Source of the DNA: Cryptosporangium arvum DSM 44712
GTDB lineage: Bacteria; Actinomycetota; Actinomycetes; Mycobacteriales; Cryptosporangiaceae
Assembly: GCF_000585375.1 (NCBI RefSeq)
Contig: NZ_KK073874.1
Location: 5,724,067 to 5,788,066 of the forward strand
DNA length: 64,000 nucleotides
Direction: 5' to 3'
How positions within the stretch are numbered: position 1 is the first letter of the stretch; the number at the start of each line of letters is the position of its first letter. The position numbers and the translations under genes are program-made. Below are positions 7,218 to 16,512 of the stretch, piece after piece. The notes under the pieces were generated by a model that was not told the origin of the DNA, did no database searches, and saw only the letters and a list, made by a program, of their open reading frames with translations.

Positions 7218-8383
7218 CCGGCCGCTCCGGCGTCGAACCGTTCCACGTCATGGACGTCTGGGCCGCCGCGGCCGAGCGCTCGCGCACGCGGGGCGACCTG
7301 ATCAACCTCTCGGCCGGCCAGCCCTCCACGCCCGCACCCGCGCCGGTACGGGCGGCCGCCGCGGCCGCGCTCGAGACCGAGGTGCTCGGGTACACGGTCG
7401 CGCTCGGCATCCCGGAGCTGCGCGAGGGCATCGCGTCGCACTACGGCCGCGTGTACGGCCTCGACGTGGCCCCCGACGACGTCGTGGTCACCACCGCCGG
7501 GTCCGGCGGGTTCCAGCTCGCGTTCCTGGCCGCGTTCGACGCCGGCGACCGGGTGGCCATGGCCCGCCCCGGCTACCCGTGTTACCGCAACATCCTCACC
7601 GCGCTGGGCTGCGAGGTCGTCGAGCTGCCGTGCGGTCCGGAGACCCGTTTCCAGCCCACGGTCGCGATGCTCGAGGAGCTGGACGAGCCGGTGCGCGGCC
7701 TGGTCGTGGCCAGCCCGGCCAACCCCACCGGCACCGTGCTCGACGCCGCCGAGCTCGCCGCGCTCGCGACCTACTGCCGGGAGCGGGGCATCTGGCTGAT
7801 CAGCGACGAGATCTACCACGGCCTGAGCTACCTCGGCTCCCCCGCGACCGCGTGCGCCTGGGAGACCTCCCGCGAGACGATCGTCGTCAACTCGTTCTCG
7901 AAGTACTTCTCGATGACCGGCTGGCGGCTCGGGTGGCTGCTCGTGCCGGAGGCGTTGCGTCGCGCGGTGGACCGGCTCACCGGCAACCTCACGATCTGCC
8001 CGCCCGCGCTGCCGCAGTACGCGGCCGTCGCCGCGTTCACCCCCGAGTCGTACGCCGAGGCCGACTCGCACGTCGAACGGTACGCGCGTAACCGCGCGCT
8101 GCTGCTCGAGGGCCTGCCGGCGCTCGGGATCGACCGGCTCGCGCCGGCCGACGGTGCGTTCTACGTCTACGCCGACGTGGGACACCTCACCGACGACTCG
8201 ATGCGGTTCACCTACGAACTGCTCGGCGAGACCGGCGTGGCCGTGGCCCCGGGCATCGACTTCGACCCGGTCGAAGGCGGGCGCTACCTGCGCATCTCGT
8301 TCGCCGGCGCCACCGCGGGCATCGAGGAGGCGCTGGCGCGTCTGGCCCCGTTCATCGAGAAGCGGCTACCAGCCGCGCGGTGA
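7196..8383 (+). CDS. PLP-dependent class I/II aminotransferase
   Basis: 395 residues, fold type I like aspartate or alanine aminotransferases. Visible landmarks are the substrate-loop start LSAGQPSTP (39-46), PANPTGT (174-180) with the Asn that contacts PLP O3', SDEIYHGL (203-210) with Asp204 and Tyr207, and the Schiff-base lysine in NSFSKYFSMTGWR (Lys236). The GTG start at 7196 sits just after AAAAAGGA. The next downstream ATG would remove the conserved PFHVMDV entry helix. Substrate is unknown. It lies 8 nt after the MarR gene and may be read through from it. Confidence 0.85.
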   Translation: MHSSLGPSGRSGVEPFHVMDVWAAAAERSRTRGDLINLSAGQPSTPAPAPVRAAAAAALETEVLGYTVALGIPELREGIASHYGRVYGLDVAPDDVVVTTAGSGGFQLAFLAAFDAGDRVAMARPGYPCYRNILTALGCEVVELPCGPETRFQPTVAMLEELDEPVRGLVVASPANPTGTVLDAAELAALATYCRERGIWLISDEIYHGLSYLGSPATACAWETSRETIVVNSFSKYFSMTGWRLGWLLVPEALRRAVDRLTGNLTICPPALPQYAAVAAFTPESYAEADSHVERYARNRALLLEGLPALGIDRLAPADGAFYVYADVGHLTDDSMRFTYELLGETGVAVAPGIDFDPVEGGRYLRISFAGATAGIEEALARLAPFIEKRLPAAR

Positions 8384-9170
8384 TCGGTTCGAGCCCGGCG
8401 ATCAGCTCGTCGAGCTCGGCCGGGGACAGCGCCCGGTACGGCGGGGCGGCGAGTTCGTCGGTGAGCACCTCGACGCGTCGCTTCGTCTCCCGGCCGGCAT
8501 CGGTGAGCCGGCCGTCGGCGTCGACCAGGCCCCGCTCACGTAGCCCGGCCATGACCGCGGCGAGCCGTGCCTTCGGCAGGTGGTGCACGCGCCCGAACGA
8601 CTCGGCCGGATAGATGCCCAGGTCGAGCGCGGAGAGGATGTGGGCCTCGGTGCCGCCGACGCCCGCCCCGACCAGCGCGGCGACGTGCCCGTCACCGCGG
8701 TGTTCACGCAGCACGGTCGCGGAGTGCCACAGCCGGGCCACCGGGTCGCCCGGCACCGGGAGCGTGCGCATCCCGGCGTACATCACCCGGCCCGCGGTGG
8801 GGGCACCGAACGCCGCTTTCGTCGTGAGGTCGGCGGCGCGCTCCAGGCCCGGGGAGCCGGCCAGTTCGTCGCCGAGGATGCGCCGCAGGGACGCCGCGCT
8901 GCCCCGCTCGCGCGCGGCGACCGACGCCTCGGGCGGGATCGTCTCCCACGCGCTCGGGATGTGCCGGGCGGCCTCGCCGTCGGCGAAGCTGTAGAAGGCC
9001 GCGTGCACGACCTCCGCCGGCACCCGCCCGAGCGCACCGGCCCGGCTGGCGAAGTAGCCGTCCCAGTAGGTGCGGTGGCCGAGCGCGGCGAGCTCCTCGT
9101 TGCACTCGTCCTCGAAGTAGGTGACCAGGCAGATCGGCTCGAGCAGGTCGTAGAGGCGGCGGGCGATCAT
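8352..9170 (-). CDS. SCO6745-family protein (SalK-like helical protein)
   Basis: 272 residues, all-helical, with the family-typical opening ARRLYDLLEPICLVTYFEDE, then GHRTYWDGYFASRAGALG and a C-terminal winged-helix-like segment (VMAGLRERGLVDADGRLTDAGRE). These actinobacterial proteins resemble SalK/SCO6745; biochemical function is not established to my knowledge. AAGGAG lies 9 nt before the ATG. The 3' end overlaps the convergent aminotransferase by 32 bp. Its 5' end is divergent from the acyl-CoA dehydrogenase, with an 81-bp shared promoter region. Confidence 0.8.
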   Translation of the reverse strand: MIARRLYDLLEPICLVTYFEDECNEELAALGHRTYWDGYFASRAGALGRVPAEVVHAAFYSFADGEAARHIPSAWETIPPEASVAARERGSAASLRRILGDELAGSPGLERAADLTTKAAFGAPTAGRVMYAGMRTLPVPGDPVARLWHSATVLREHRGDGHVAALVGAGVGGTEAHILSALDLGIYPAESFGRVHHLPKARLAAVMAGLRERGLVDADGRLTDAGRETKRRVEVLTDELAAPPYRALSPAELDELIAGLEPITARLVAASR

Positions 9171-9251
9171 GAGGGGCGACTCCTTCGGCGGTTAACCTTT
9201 CATCCCCGCTACGAACGAGGCCACCCCGATCGGACACCCCCGGAGAACATT

Positions 9252-10400
9252 GTGCTGAGCGCGGAAGAGCACGAGGTCGTCGCGACCGTCCGGGAGTTCG
9301 TCGACCGCGACGTCAAGCCGGTCGTCCGCGACCTGGAGCACGCCGACACCTACCCGGAAGCACTCATCGAGCAGATGAAACAGCTCGGCGTCTTCGGGCT
9401 CGCGATCCCGGAGCCGTGGGGCGAGGCGCCCGTGACGATGCCGTGTTACGCGCTCGTCACCGCGGAGCTCGCGCGGGGCTGGATGTCGCTGGCCGGGGCG
9501 ATGGGCGGGCACACCGTCGTCGCGAAGCTGCTGCTCACGTACGGCACGGCGGAGCAGAAGGACCGGTATCTGCCCCGGATGGCCACCGGCGAGCTGCGGG
9601 CGACGATGGCGCTCACCGAGCCGGGCGGCGGCTCGGACCTGCAGAACCTGGCCACGCTCGCTCGGCGCTCCCCGGACGGCTGGACGATCAACGGCACCAA
9701 GACCTGGATCTCCAACGCCCGCCGCTCCGGTCTGATCGCGCTGCTGTGCAAGACCGACCCGGAGGCCGAGCCGAAGCACCGGGGCATCTCGGTTCTCCTC
9801 GTCGAACCCGGCCCCGGCCTCACCGTCTCGAAGGACCTGCCGAAACTCGGCTACAAAGGCGTCGAGGCGTGCGAGCTCCTCTTCGACGACAAGCGCGTTC
9901 CGGCCGACGCGGTGCTGGGCGGCGAGCCGGGCCGCGGGTTCGCCCAGATGATGAAAGGCCTGGAGACCGGTCGCATCCAGGTCGCGGCGCGTGCGCTCGG
10001 CGTCGGACAGGCGGCTTTCGACGACGCGCTGCGCTACGCGCAGGAGCGGGAGTCGTTCGGCAAGCCGATCTGGCAGCACCAGTCGATCGGCAACTACCTG
10101 GCCGACATGGCCACCAAGCTCACCGCCGCCCGGCAGCTGATCCTGTTCGCGGCGGAGAAGTTCGAGTCCGGCGAGCGCTGCGACCTGGAGGCCGGCATGG
10201 CGAAGCTGTTCGCCTCCGAGACCGCGATGCAGGTCGCGCTCGACGCGGTGCGCATCCACGGGGGATACGGCTACTCCCGCGAGTTCGACGTCGAGCGCTA
10301 CTTCCGGGACGCGCCGCTGATGATCGTCGGCGAGGGCACCAACGAGATCCAGCGCAACGTCATCGCCGCGCAGCTGGTCAAGCGGGGCGGTCTGGGGTGA
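9252..10400 (+). CDS. Acyl-CoA dehydrogenase
   Basis: 382 residues. It should catalyse FAD-dependent alpha,beta-desaturation of an acyl-CoA, passing electrons to ETF. Landmarks are MALTEPGGGSDLQNL (FAD and substrate loop), TWISNA, the RESFGKPI helix, and MIVGEGTNEIQRNVIA near the C terminus. Glu361 is at the catalytic-base position of short and medium-chain enzymes. GGAG at 9242-9245 supports GTG 9252. The chain length used is not readable. The 3' end overlaps the convergent cupin gene by 23 bp. Confidence 0.92.
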   Translation: MLSAEEHEVVATVREFVDRDVKPVVRDLEHADTYPEALIEQMKQLGVFGLAIPEPWGEAPVTMPCYALVTAELARGWMSLAGAMGGHTVVAKLLLTYGTAEQKDRYLPRMATGELRATMALTEPGGGSDLQNLATLARRSPDGWTINGTKTWISNARRSGLIALLCKTDPEAEPKHRGISVLLVEPGPGLTVSKDLPKLGYKGVEACELLFDDKRVPADAVLGGEPGRGFAQMMKGLETGRIQVAARALGVGQAAFDDALRYAQERESFGKPIWQHQSIGNYLADMATKLTAARQLILFAAEKFESGERCDLEAGMAKLFASETAMQVALDAVRIHGGYGYSREFDVERYFRDAPLMIVGEGTNEIQRNVIAAQLVKRGGLG

Positions 10401-10890
10401 CGCCGGTCCAGCTCAGCTCGTCGAGGTTGACCACGATCGCCTCCTGGGTGGTGCGGGCGATCACCACGACGGCTTCGGCGTCCGGGTCGGGGTTCTCCTC
10501 GCGGTGCGGAACCCACGGCGGCACGAACACGTAGTCGCCCGGCGCGGTCTGCACCCGCGTCTCCACCGGTTCCTCGCCCTCGAGGTCGAGGAACACGAAC
10601 GCCGGGTGGCCGGACACGACGTAGATCGCGGTCTCCGACGCGCCGTGGTGGTGGTTGGCCGAGTTCGTCGACGCCGGGACGTGCGTCTGCCCCATCCAGA
10701 GGTTCCGCGCGCCCACGGTCTTGCCGCTGATCGCCTCGCGCCGGCGCATCCCCGTGGTCTGGGTGGTGTCGCCGACGAGGCCGGCCGGGGCGATGCGGTG
10801 CAGCCGGCGGTGGAACGGGTCGATGTCGGCCGGGAGCACGACCCCGCTGGGCGTCCGGGAACCGGCGGGAACGTGGAACGGGTGGCTCAT
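10378..10890 (-). CDS. Cupin-domain protein
   Basis: 170 residues with one cupin barrel. Metal-ligand motif 1 is NHHHGASETAIYVVSG and motif 2 is GDYVFVPPWVPHREENP, so a mononuclear metal site looks intact. Such proteins can be dioxygenases, isomerases or ligand-sensing accessory proteins. The ATG overlaps the stop of the upstream LysR gene (TGATG) and AAAGGTG precedes it, so the two are coupled. As it travels with the regulator of the monooxygenase/transport operon, a role in the same pathway is likely but unproven. Confidence 0.8.
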   Translation of the reverse strand: MSHPFHVPAGSRTPSGVVLPADIDPFHRRLHRIAPAGLVGDTTQTTGMRRREAISGKTVGARNLWMGQTHVPASTNSANHHHGASETAIYVVSGHPAFVFLDLEGEEPVETRVQTAPGDYVFVPPWVPHREENPDPDAEAVVVIARTTQEAIVVNLDELSWTGVTPDRPA

Positions 10891-11738
10891 CAGGCACCTT
10901 TCGCGAGAACGTCGACGTCGATCAGGCGCGCGACCGCGCTCGCGGCCGCTCGCACGAGCTCGGCTGCGAGGCCCGGCCGGAACCCGAGGTGCAGCGGGAT
11001 CGGCCGCGCCTGCGGGAGGTCGAAACGCGGCGCGAGACCTTCCGGGGTCTGACCGAGCGTGGCCAGCAGTGCCACGCCCAGGCCGGCGCCGACCGTGGCG
11101 TGCACCCCGGCCAGCTGCGCGGACTCGGCGCTGATCACGGCCGGCACCCCGGCCTCGGCGAGCGTCTCGAGCGCACGGGTGCGCAGCGCGCAGGGGTCGT
11201 CGAACGCGGCCAGGGGAATCGGCCGGCCGGGCGCGGGCGGCGTCCAGGTGGGGGCGGCGTACCAGGTGAGCTCCAGCTCGCCGACCGGCACCGAGCGGGG
11301 TTCGTCGGCCGGGCCCAGCAGCAGCGCGAGGTCGATCGCCCCGGCCGCCAGCGCGGCACGCAGCCGGGTGCCCCGGTCGATCCGGAACCGGGTGCTCGCG
11401 CCCAACGCCCCGCTCAGGCACGGGAGCAGCTGGGTGGCCGCGTGTTCGGTGGACCCGATCACCAGGACCCGTTCCGCCTCGACGCCGAACGCGTGCAGGG
11501 CCTCGTCGTGCACGGCGAGGATCCGCCGGGCGTGGGTCAGCAGCCGCTCACCGTCGGGCGTGAACCGCGAGCCGCGCCCGTGGCGCACGACGAGCGGCCG
11601 GTCGACCGCCGCCTCCAGCCGGCGGACGTGCTGGCTGATCGCGCTCTGGCTCAGCTGGAGCGACCGCGCGGCCCGCTGGAAACCGCCGCAGTCGTCGATC
11701 GCGACGAAACTGCGCAACGGCCCGATGTCCAGGCTCAT
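10890..11738 (-). CDS. LysR-family transcriptional regulator
   Basis: 282 residues. An N-terminal winged helix (LRSFVAIDDCGGFQRAARSLQLSQSAISQHVRRLE, residues 7-41, quoted in part from a longer helix-turn-helix) is followed by a periplasmic-binding-protein-like effector domain. ATG 11738 is chosen because GAGG lies 5 nt upstream; a GTG two codons earlier lacks a good site. It is divergent from the FMN monooxygenase operon (88-bp gap), the classical LysR arrangement, so it probably controls both itself and that operon in response to the imported substrate. Confidence 0.88.
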   Translation of the reverse strand: MSLDIGPLRSFVAIDDCGGFQRAARSLQLSQSAISQHVRRLEAAVDRPLVVRHGRGSRFTPDGERLLTHARRILAVHDEALHAFGVEAERVLVIGSTEHAATQLLPCLSGALGASTRFRIDRGTRLRAALAAGAIDLALLLGPADEPRSVPVGELELTWYAAPTWTPPAPGRPIPLAAFDDPCALRTRALETLAEAGVPAVISAESAQLAGVHATVGAGLGVALLATLGQTPEGLAPRFDLPQARPIPLHLGFRPGLAAELVRAAASAVARLIDVDVLAKGA

Positions 11739-11749
11739 CTCCACCTCGA

Positions 11750-11819
11750 TTGATCAGCATCCGTGATGAGTCGCGATCACGATCCGTCGTTGGACATTCC
11801 CTACTTACTTGATCAGGAT
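11750..11819. promoter_or_regulatory. Repeated TTGATCAGSAT boxes in the LysR/monooxygenase divergent promoter
   Basis: TTGATCAGCAT (11750-11760) and TTGATCAGGAT (11809-11819) are direct repeats 59 bp apart, each holding the TGATCA palindrome. One abuts the LysR start and the other the monooxygenase start. They are candidates for LysR contact sites. The span between them should hold both promoters. Confidence 0.5.
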
Positions 11820-11826
11820 ACTCGAC

Positions 11827-13161
11827 ATGAAGACCTTGAAGCTCGGGGCCATCCTCCTCGGCGTCGGCGGCCCTGGTCAGCACAACGCCTGGCTGGAGCC
11901 GGACGTCGCCGCCGACGCCAGCGTCGACATCCGCTGGTACATCGCCCGCGCCCAGGAGGCCGAGGCGGCGAAGTTCGACCTCGTCTTCATCGTCGACAGC
12001 CAGTTCATCACCAAGGACTCGCCGAACCACTACCTGAGCCGGCTCGAGCCGCTGACCCTGCTCTCGGCGGTGGCCGTGCACACCAGCCACGTCGGCCTGG
12101 TCGGCACGATCACGACCTCGTACAACGAGCCGTTCAACGTCGCCAGGCGCCTCTACTCGCTGGACCACATCAGCGGCGGGCGGGCCGGGTGGAACGTCGT
12201 GGCCACCGGCGACGCGGGCACGGCCGGCAACTACAGCCGCGCGCAGCACTTCGACTACGCGACCCGCTACGGCCGCGCGCTCGAACACGTGCGGGTGGCC
12301 CAGGGCCTGTGGGACTCCTACGAGGCCGACGCGTTCCCGCGCGACAAGGAACGCGGCGTGTTCTTCGATCCCTCGAAGCAGCACACGCTCGACCACCGCG
12401 GGGAGCACTTCGCGGTGGTCGGGCCGCTCAACCTCGAGCGCTCCCCGCAGGGTCAGCCGGTGATCTTCCAGGCCGGGGACTCCGAGGAGGGCCGCGACCT
12501 CGGCGCGAGCATCGCCGACGCGATCTTCACCCACGCGGCGACGCTGGAGCAGGCGGCCGCGTTCCGCACCGAGCTGCGGGAACGCGCCGCGGCGAAGGGC
12601 CGCGACCCGGAGCACGTGCTGATCATGCCGGGCATCTTCCCGATCATCGCCGACACCGACGAGGAAGCCCGCGCCCGCGAGACCGCGATCCTGACCGCGA
12701 AGTCGTTCGACCGCGCGCTGGCCGAACTCGGGCGCCCGTTCGGGTGGCACGACTTCGGCCGGTACGACCTCGACGCCCCGTTCCCCGAGGTCGACGCGGA
12801 CGCGGCGAACAGCTTCCGCACGCAGGCCGAGGCGATCACCCGGCACGCCCGCGAGAACGGCCTCACGCTCCGCCAGGTCGTCGAGCACCAGCTGTCCGCC
12901 CACCGCTCCCCGTTCGTCGGCTCGCCGCGGACCGTCGCCGACGAGATCCAGCGCTGGTTCGACGGCGGGGGCTTCGACGGGATCAGCATCAGCGTGAACT
13001 CGCCCCGGGAGTTCGCCCGCTTCACCGGCCAGGTGCTGCCGATCCTGCGCGAGCGCGGGGTCGTGCGCAGCGACTACGAGGCCAGCACGCTGCGCGGCAA
13101 CCTCGGGCTCCCCATCCCCGCCAACCGTCACACCGCCGTGCCGGCGTCCGCCGTCTCATGA
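11827..13161 (+). CDS. FMN-dependent monooxygenase, NtaA/SnaA/DszA family
   Basis: 444 residues of the bacterial-luciferase-like TIM-barrel type. Family marks are LLGVGGPGQHNAW at the start, SLDHISGGRAGWNVV in the middle, SPQGQPVIFQAGDSEEGRDL (flavin phosphate region) and the terminal RGNLGLPIPANRH. These enzymes use FMNH2 made by a separate NAD(P)H:flavin reductase to oxidise nitrilotriacetate, EDTA, sulfone or pristinamycin-type substrates. No flavin reductase gene is seen nearby. First gene of a long operon with ABC importer genes; the next gene starts within its stop codon (ATGA). Confidence 0.9.
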   Translation: MKTLKLGAILLGVGGPGQHNAWLEPDVAADASVDIRWYIARAQEAEAAKFDLVFIVDSQFITKDSPNHYLSRLEPLTLLSAVAVHTSHVGLVGTITTSYNEPFNVARRLYSLDHISGGRAGWNVVATGDAGTAGNYSRAQHFDYATRYGRALEHVRVAQGLWDSYEADAFPRDKERGVFFDPSKQHTLDHRGEHFAVVGPLNLERSPQGQPVIFQAGDSEEGRDLGASIADAIFTHAATLEQAAAFRTELRERAAAKGRDPEHVLIMPGIFPIIADTDEEARARETAILTAKSFDRALAELGRPFGWHDFGRYDLDAPFPEVDADAANSFRTQAEAITRHARENGLTLRQVVEHQLSAHRSPFVGSPRTVADEIQRWFDGGGFDGISISVNSPREFARFTGQVLPILRERGVVRSDYEASTLRGNLGLPIPANRHTAVPASAVS

Positions 13162-14660
13162 ACAGAAAGAGCACCTCGATGCGCCGCTTCACGGTTGCCT
13201 TAGCCGCACTGGCCCTGGCCGTGTCCGCCTGCGCCGGCAACGGATCCGCCGCCTCCGGCGACGGCACGTCCACGTTGCGGTGGGCCACGTCCTACTTCCC
13301 GACGCACTGGGACCCGGTGGTCTCCGGCAGCGGCGCCCAGTTCCGGGAACTCGCGCTGGTCTACGCGTCGCTGACCAAGACCGACGAGAAGGGCAACGCG
13401 GTACCCGACCTCGCCGAGAGCTGGAAGTACAACGACACCGGCGACCAGGTGACCTTCCACCTGCGGCCGAAGCTGAAGTTCAGCGACGGCACCCCGGTGA
13501 ACGCCGCCGCGGTCAAGGCCGCGATCGAACGCGCCAAGACCCAGAAGAACTCCGCGCTCTTCGGTGACCTGACGTCGATCAAGGCGGTCACGACGAGCGG
13601 CGATCTCGACGTCGTCGTGCAGCTGACGCAGACCGACTACCAGATCCCGCTGCTCTTCGGCGAGCGGGTGCTCCAGGTGGCCAGCCCCGCGGCCGACCCC
13701 ACCGCGCTCGACCAGAAGCCGGTCGGGGCCGGGCCGTTCATCGTCACCCAGCTGACCCCGGGCACCAAGGCCGTCCTGAAGAAGAACCCCGAGTACTGGG
13801 ACGCCGAGAACATCCACATCGAGAACGTGGAGCTGGTGTCCGCGCCGGACGCCGCGACCGTGGTCTCGGGCCTGCAGACCGGCGTCTACAACTTCGCCGA
13901 CATCACGCCGAACAACGCCGAAGCCGCCAAGGCCGCCGGTCTGGACGTGTTCGTGCAGCCGGGCTTCAACGCCAACAACATCAGCATCAACGTGAACAAG
14001 GCGCCGTTCACCAACCCCAAGGTCGTCGACGCCGTGCGCCACGCGATCAACCGGCGGGAGTTCGTCGACAAGCTCGGATTCGGCTACGGCGAGTCCACCG
14101 ACCAGCCGTTCCCGACGAAGTACGTGGCCTACGACCCGCAGTCGGCCGACAAGTACGCCTACGACCCGGCCAAGGCCAAGGAGCTGCTGAAGGGCATCCC
14201 GCCGATCAAGCTCACGCTCGTCATCCCGAGCGCCGACCCGCAGGCCGAGATCGTCCAGTCGCAGCTGGCCGCGGTCGGGATCACGATCGACATCAAGGTC
14301 GACAAGAACTGGGCGACGCCGTTCTTCGCCAAGGACCTGACGCTGTCGCTCTACGGGACGACCGGGCGCGACTCGGCCGTGCAGACGCTCACCGCGCACT
14401 TCGGACCGAACGGCCCGCTTAACCTGAGCTCGCCGTACCAGCCGGCCGGGTTCGAGGCCGCGGTCGCGAAGGTCAGGCAGACGCCGCTGGAGGCACCGGA
14501 CTACGCCTCGGTGCTGCAGGCCGCCACCCGCGCCGGCCTGGAGAGCAAGGCGCTGGTGTTCACGTACTCCTCGCCGAACCTGCTGGCCAAGAGCAAGTCG
14601 GTCTCGGCCCTGCCGGCCAATCCGGGGCACATCGACTGGACCGGGGTCACGATCGGATGA
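13158..14660 (+). CDS. ABC transporter substrate-binding lipoprotein, family 5 (peptide/nickel type)
   Basis: 500 residues. The signal peptide ends in LAVSAC with Cys25 as lipidation site, so the mature protein is tethered outside the membrane. The SBP_bac_5 fold is shown by the start of lobe I (LRWATSYFPTHWDPVVSG), KFSDGTPVNAAAVKAAI, and GAGPFIV near mid-protein. It should capture the substrate for the permeases at 14657 and 15673. Start and stop both overlap neighbours by 4 nt (ATGA). Ligand is unknown; family 5 proteins bind peptides, opines, metal chelates and similar amphoteric compounds. Confidence 0.92.
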   Translation: MNRKSTSMRRFTVALAALALAVSACAGNGSAASGDGTSTLRWATSYFPTHWDPVVSGSGAQFRELALVYASLTKTDEKGNAVPDLAESWKYNDTGDQVTFHLRPKLKFSDGTPVNAAAVKAAIERAKTQKNSALFGDLTSIKAVTTSGDLDVVVQLTQTDYQIPLLFGERVLQVASPAADPTALDQKPVGAGPFIVTQLTPGTKAVLKKNPEYWDAENIHIENVELVSAPDAATVVSGLQTGVYNFADITPNNAEAAKAAGLDVFVQPGFNANNISINVNKAPFTNPKVVDAVRHAINRREFVDKLGFGYGESTDQPFPTKYVAYDPQSADKYAYDPAKAKELLKGIPPIKLTLVIPSADPQAEIVQSQLAAVGITIDIKVDKNWATPFFAKDLTLSLYGTTGRDSAVQTLTAHFGPNGPLNLSSPYQPAGFEAAVAKVRQTPLEAPDYASVLQAATRAGLESKALVFTYSSPNLLAKSKSVSALPANPGHIDWTGVTIG

Positions 14661-15670
14661 CGATCGCGGTGAATGCCCCGCTCGTTCTGTCGGGGGTCAG
14701 GGCGCGACGGGCGGCCGGCCGCGTCCTGGTCACCGTCGCCCGCTCGCTCGCGATCTTCGCACCCGTCTTCCTGGTCGCGACGTTCGTGACGTTCACGCTC
14801 CGGGCCCTGAGCGGCCTGAGCCCGGCGCACACCCAGCTGGGCGAGGACGCCACCCCGGAGGCGGTGGCCCGGATCGAGCACGAGTGGGGCCTCGACCAGC
14901 CGTTCCTGGTGCAGTACTGGAACTGGCTCGGCGACGTCCTGCGCGGTGACCTCGGCCGCAGCTGGTCGAACGGGGTGAGCGTCTCGCAGCTGATCGCCGA
15001 GGGGCTCGCGATCAGCCTGTCGGTGGCCGTGCTCGCGATGCTCATCGGCGTGGTCTTCGGCTTCGGTTTCGGCGCCCTGGCCGCGCTCCGCCGCGGAACC
15101 TGGATCGACCGGGCGATCACCGGCGTGCTCACCGTCTTCTCGATCGCGCCGCCGTTCGTGATCGGCATCCTGCTCGTCGAGATCTTCGCGGTCGGGCTGG
15201 GGTGGTTCCCCTCCGGCGGGTACATCCCGCTCGAGGTCGGCTTCTCCCCCTGGCTCGGGCACCTGATGCTGCCCGCGCTCGCGCTGAGCTTCGACGCGAT
15301 CGCCGACGTGGCCCGGCAGCTACGGGCCGGGCTGGTCGGCGCGTACTCGGAGAACTACGTCACCGGCGCGGTCGTGCGCGGGTTGGGCCACCGGCGGATC
15401 TTCGTCCGCCACGTGCTGCCCAACGGCGTCGGTCCGGCGCTGGCCGTGCTCGGGTTGAAGTTCCCGGTGATCATCGGCGCCTCCGTCGTCACCGAATGGA
15501 TCTTCGGCCTGCAGGGCTTCGGGCGCTTCGCCAACGACGCCGCCCAGGCCGGTGACGTGCCCGAGGTGCAGGGCGTGCTGGTCGTCTCGATCGTGCTCGT
15601 CGTGAGCTTCAACCTGATCGTCAACCTGGTGCTCGGCAAGATCACGCCGGCCTCGCATCGAGGGGTCTAG
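14657..15670 (+). CDS. ABC transporter permease, DppB type
   Basis: 337 residues with an N-terminal membrane anchor (about 28-50), an extracytoplasmic loop (WGLDQPFLVQYWNWLGDVLRGDLG, partial), and a binding-protein-dependent permease core. The EAA loop is recognisable near 235-255 (YSENYVTGAVVRGLGHRRIF), followed by VLPNGVGPAL. It overlaps the binding-protein gene by ATGA and pairs with the next permease 2 nt downstream. Length and topology match the B subunit of peptide importers. Confidence 0.92.
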   Translation: MTIAVNAPLVLSGVRARRAAGRVLVTVARSLAIFAPVFLVATFVTFTLRALSGLSPAHTQLGEDATPEAVARIEHEWGLDQPFLVQYWNWLGDVLRGDLGRSWSNGVSVSQLIAEGLAISLSVAVLAMLIGVVFGFGFGALAALRRGTWIDRAITGVLTVFSIAPPFVIGILLVEIFAVGLGWFPSGGYIPLEVGFSPWLGHLMLPALALSFDAIADVARQLRAGLVGAYSENYVTGAVVRGLGHRRIFVRHVLPNGVGPALAVLGLKFPVIIGASVVTEWIFGLQGFGRFANDAAQAGDVPEVQGVLVVSIVLVVSFNLIVNLVLGKITPASHRGV

Positions 15671-15672
15671 AG

Positions 15673-16512
15673 ATGCTCCGACGAATCCTCACGCTCCGGG
15701 CCGGCCGGCTGGCCGTCGGCATCCTGCTCGTGGTGGCGCTGCTGGCGATCCTCGGACCGTGGGTCGCCCCCGACGTCCCGACCGCGAAGCCGCTCCAGGG
15801 CGTCTCCGGTGCGCACTGGCTCGGTACCGACTACCTCGGCCGGGACGTGTTCAGCCGGCTGCTCGTCGGTTCCCGCGACAGCGTCCTCGGTTCGGTGCTC
15901 GTCGCGCTGGTGGCGCTCGTCGTCGGGGTGGTCCCCGGCCTGCTCTCGGTGCTGCTCGGGCGGGTGTTCGAGTGGACGACGCTGCGCCTGGTCGACACGC
16001 TCGTCGCGTTGCCGTTCCTGGTGTTCGCGGTCGCGGTCACGGCGCTGCTGGGCAACGGGCTCACCCAGGCCATGCTGGTCACCGGCGTGCTGGTGTCCCC
16101 GCTGTTCTACCGGGTGACGCGCGCGGCGACCCTCGCCGTCGCGCACTCCCAGTACGTGGAGGCGGCCCGGATCTCCGGCGCCTCGATCGGGTGGATCATC
16201 CGCCGCCACGTCTGGGCCAAGGTGCTCCCGCCGATCGCGGTCGCGCTCGCGCAGACGATCGGCGTCGGGTTCATCATCGTCTCCAGCCTGACGTTCCTCG
16301 GCATCGGCGTGCAGCCACCCGCGCCGACCTGGGGCGGGCTGCTGGCCTCGGACCTGAACTACCTGCACTACCGGCCGTTCGCGCCGCTCGCGCCCGCGCT
16401 GCTGATCATGGCGACGGTCTGGGCGTCCAACCTCCTGGCCGACGCCATCCGCGACGTCTCCGGCGCGGCCGGGCGGGCCCTGATCGACGCTCGGAAGGTG
16501 GCCGCCCGATGA
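15673..16512 (+). CDS. ABC transporter permease, DppC type
   Basis: 279 residues. The segment HWLGTDYLGRDVFSRLLVGSR is the DppC-type entry motif. The EAA loop is YVEAARISGASIGWIIRRH, followed by VLPPIAVALAQTIGVGFI. About six membrane helices are predicted. It is encoded 2 nt after the B-type permease and overlaps the first ATPase gene by ATGA, so the heterodimeric channel and ATPases are made from one message. Confidence 0.92.
   Translation: MLRRILTLRAGRLAVGILLVVALLAILGPWVAPDVPTAKPLQGVSGAHWLGTDYLGRDVFSRLLVGSRDSVLGSVLVALVALVVGVVPGLLSVLLGRVFEWTTLRLVDTLVALPFLVFAVAVTALLGNGLTQAMLVTGVLVSPLFYRVTRAATLAVAHSQYVEAARISGASIGWIIRRHVWAKVLPPIAVALAQTIGVGFIIVSSLTFLGIGVQPPAPTWGGLLASDLNYLHYRPFAPLAPALLIMATVWASNLLADAIRDVSGAAGRALIDARKVAAR

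Noticed and set aside
8352-8383. Overlap of aminotransferase and SCO6745-like genes as a sign of misannotation
   Set aside because: Both frames keep good family endings; short convergent overlaps recur in this window (27669-27703, 36410-36433, 49372-49392).
11548-13131. 527-codon minus-strand frame opposite the first FMN monooxygenase
   Set aside because: Antisense shadow: rich in Arg, Val, Asp and Gly, with no domain marks, while the plus strand carries a canonical family member.
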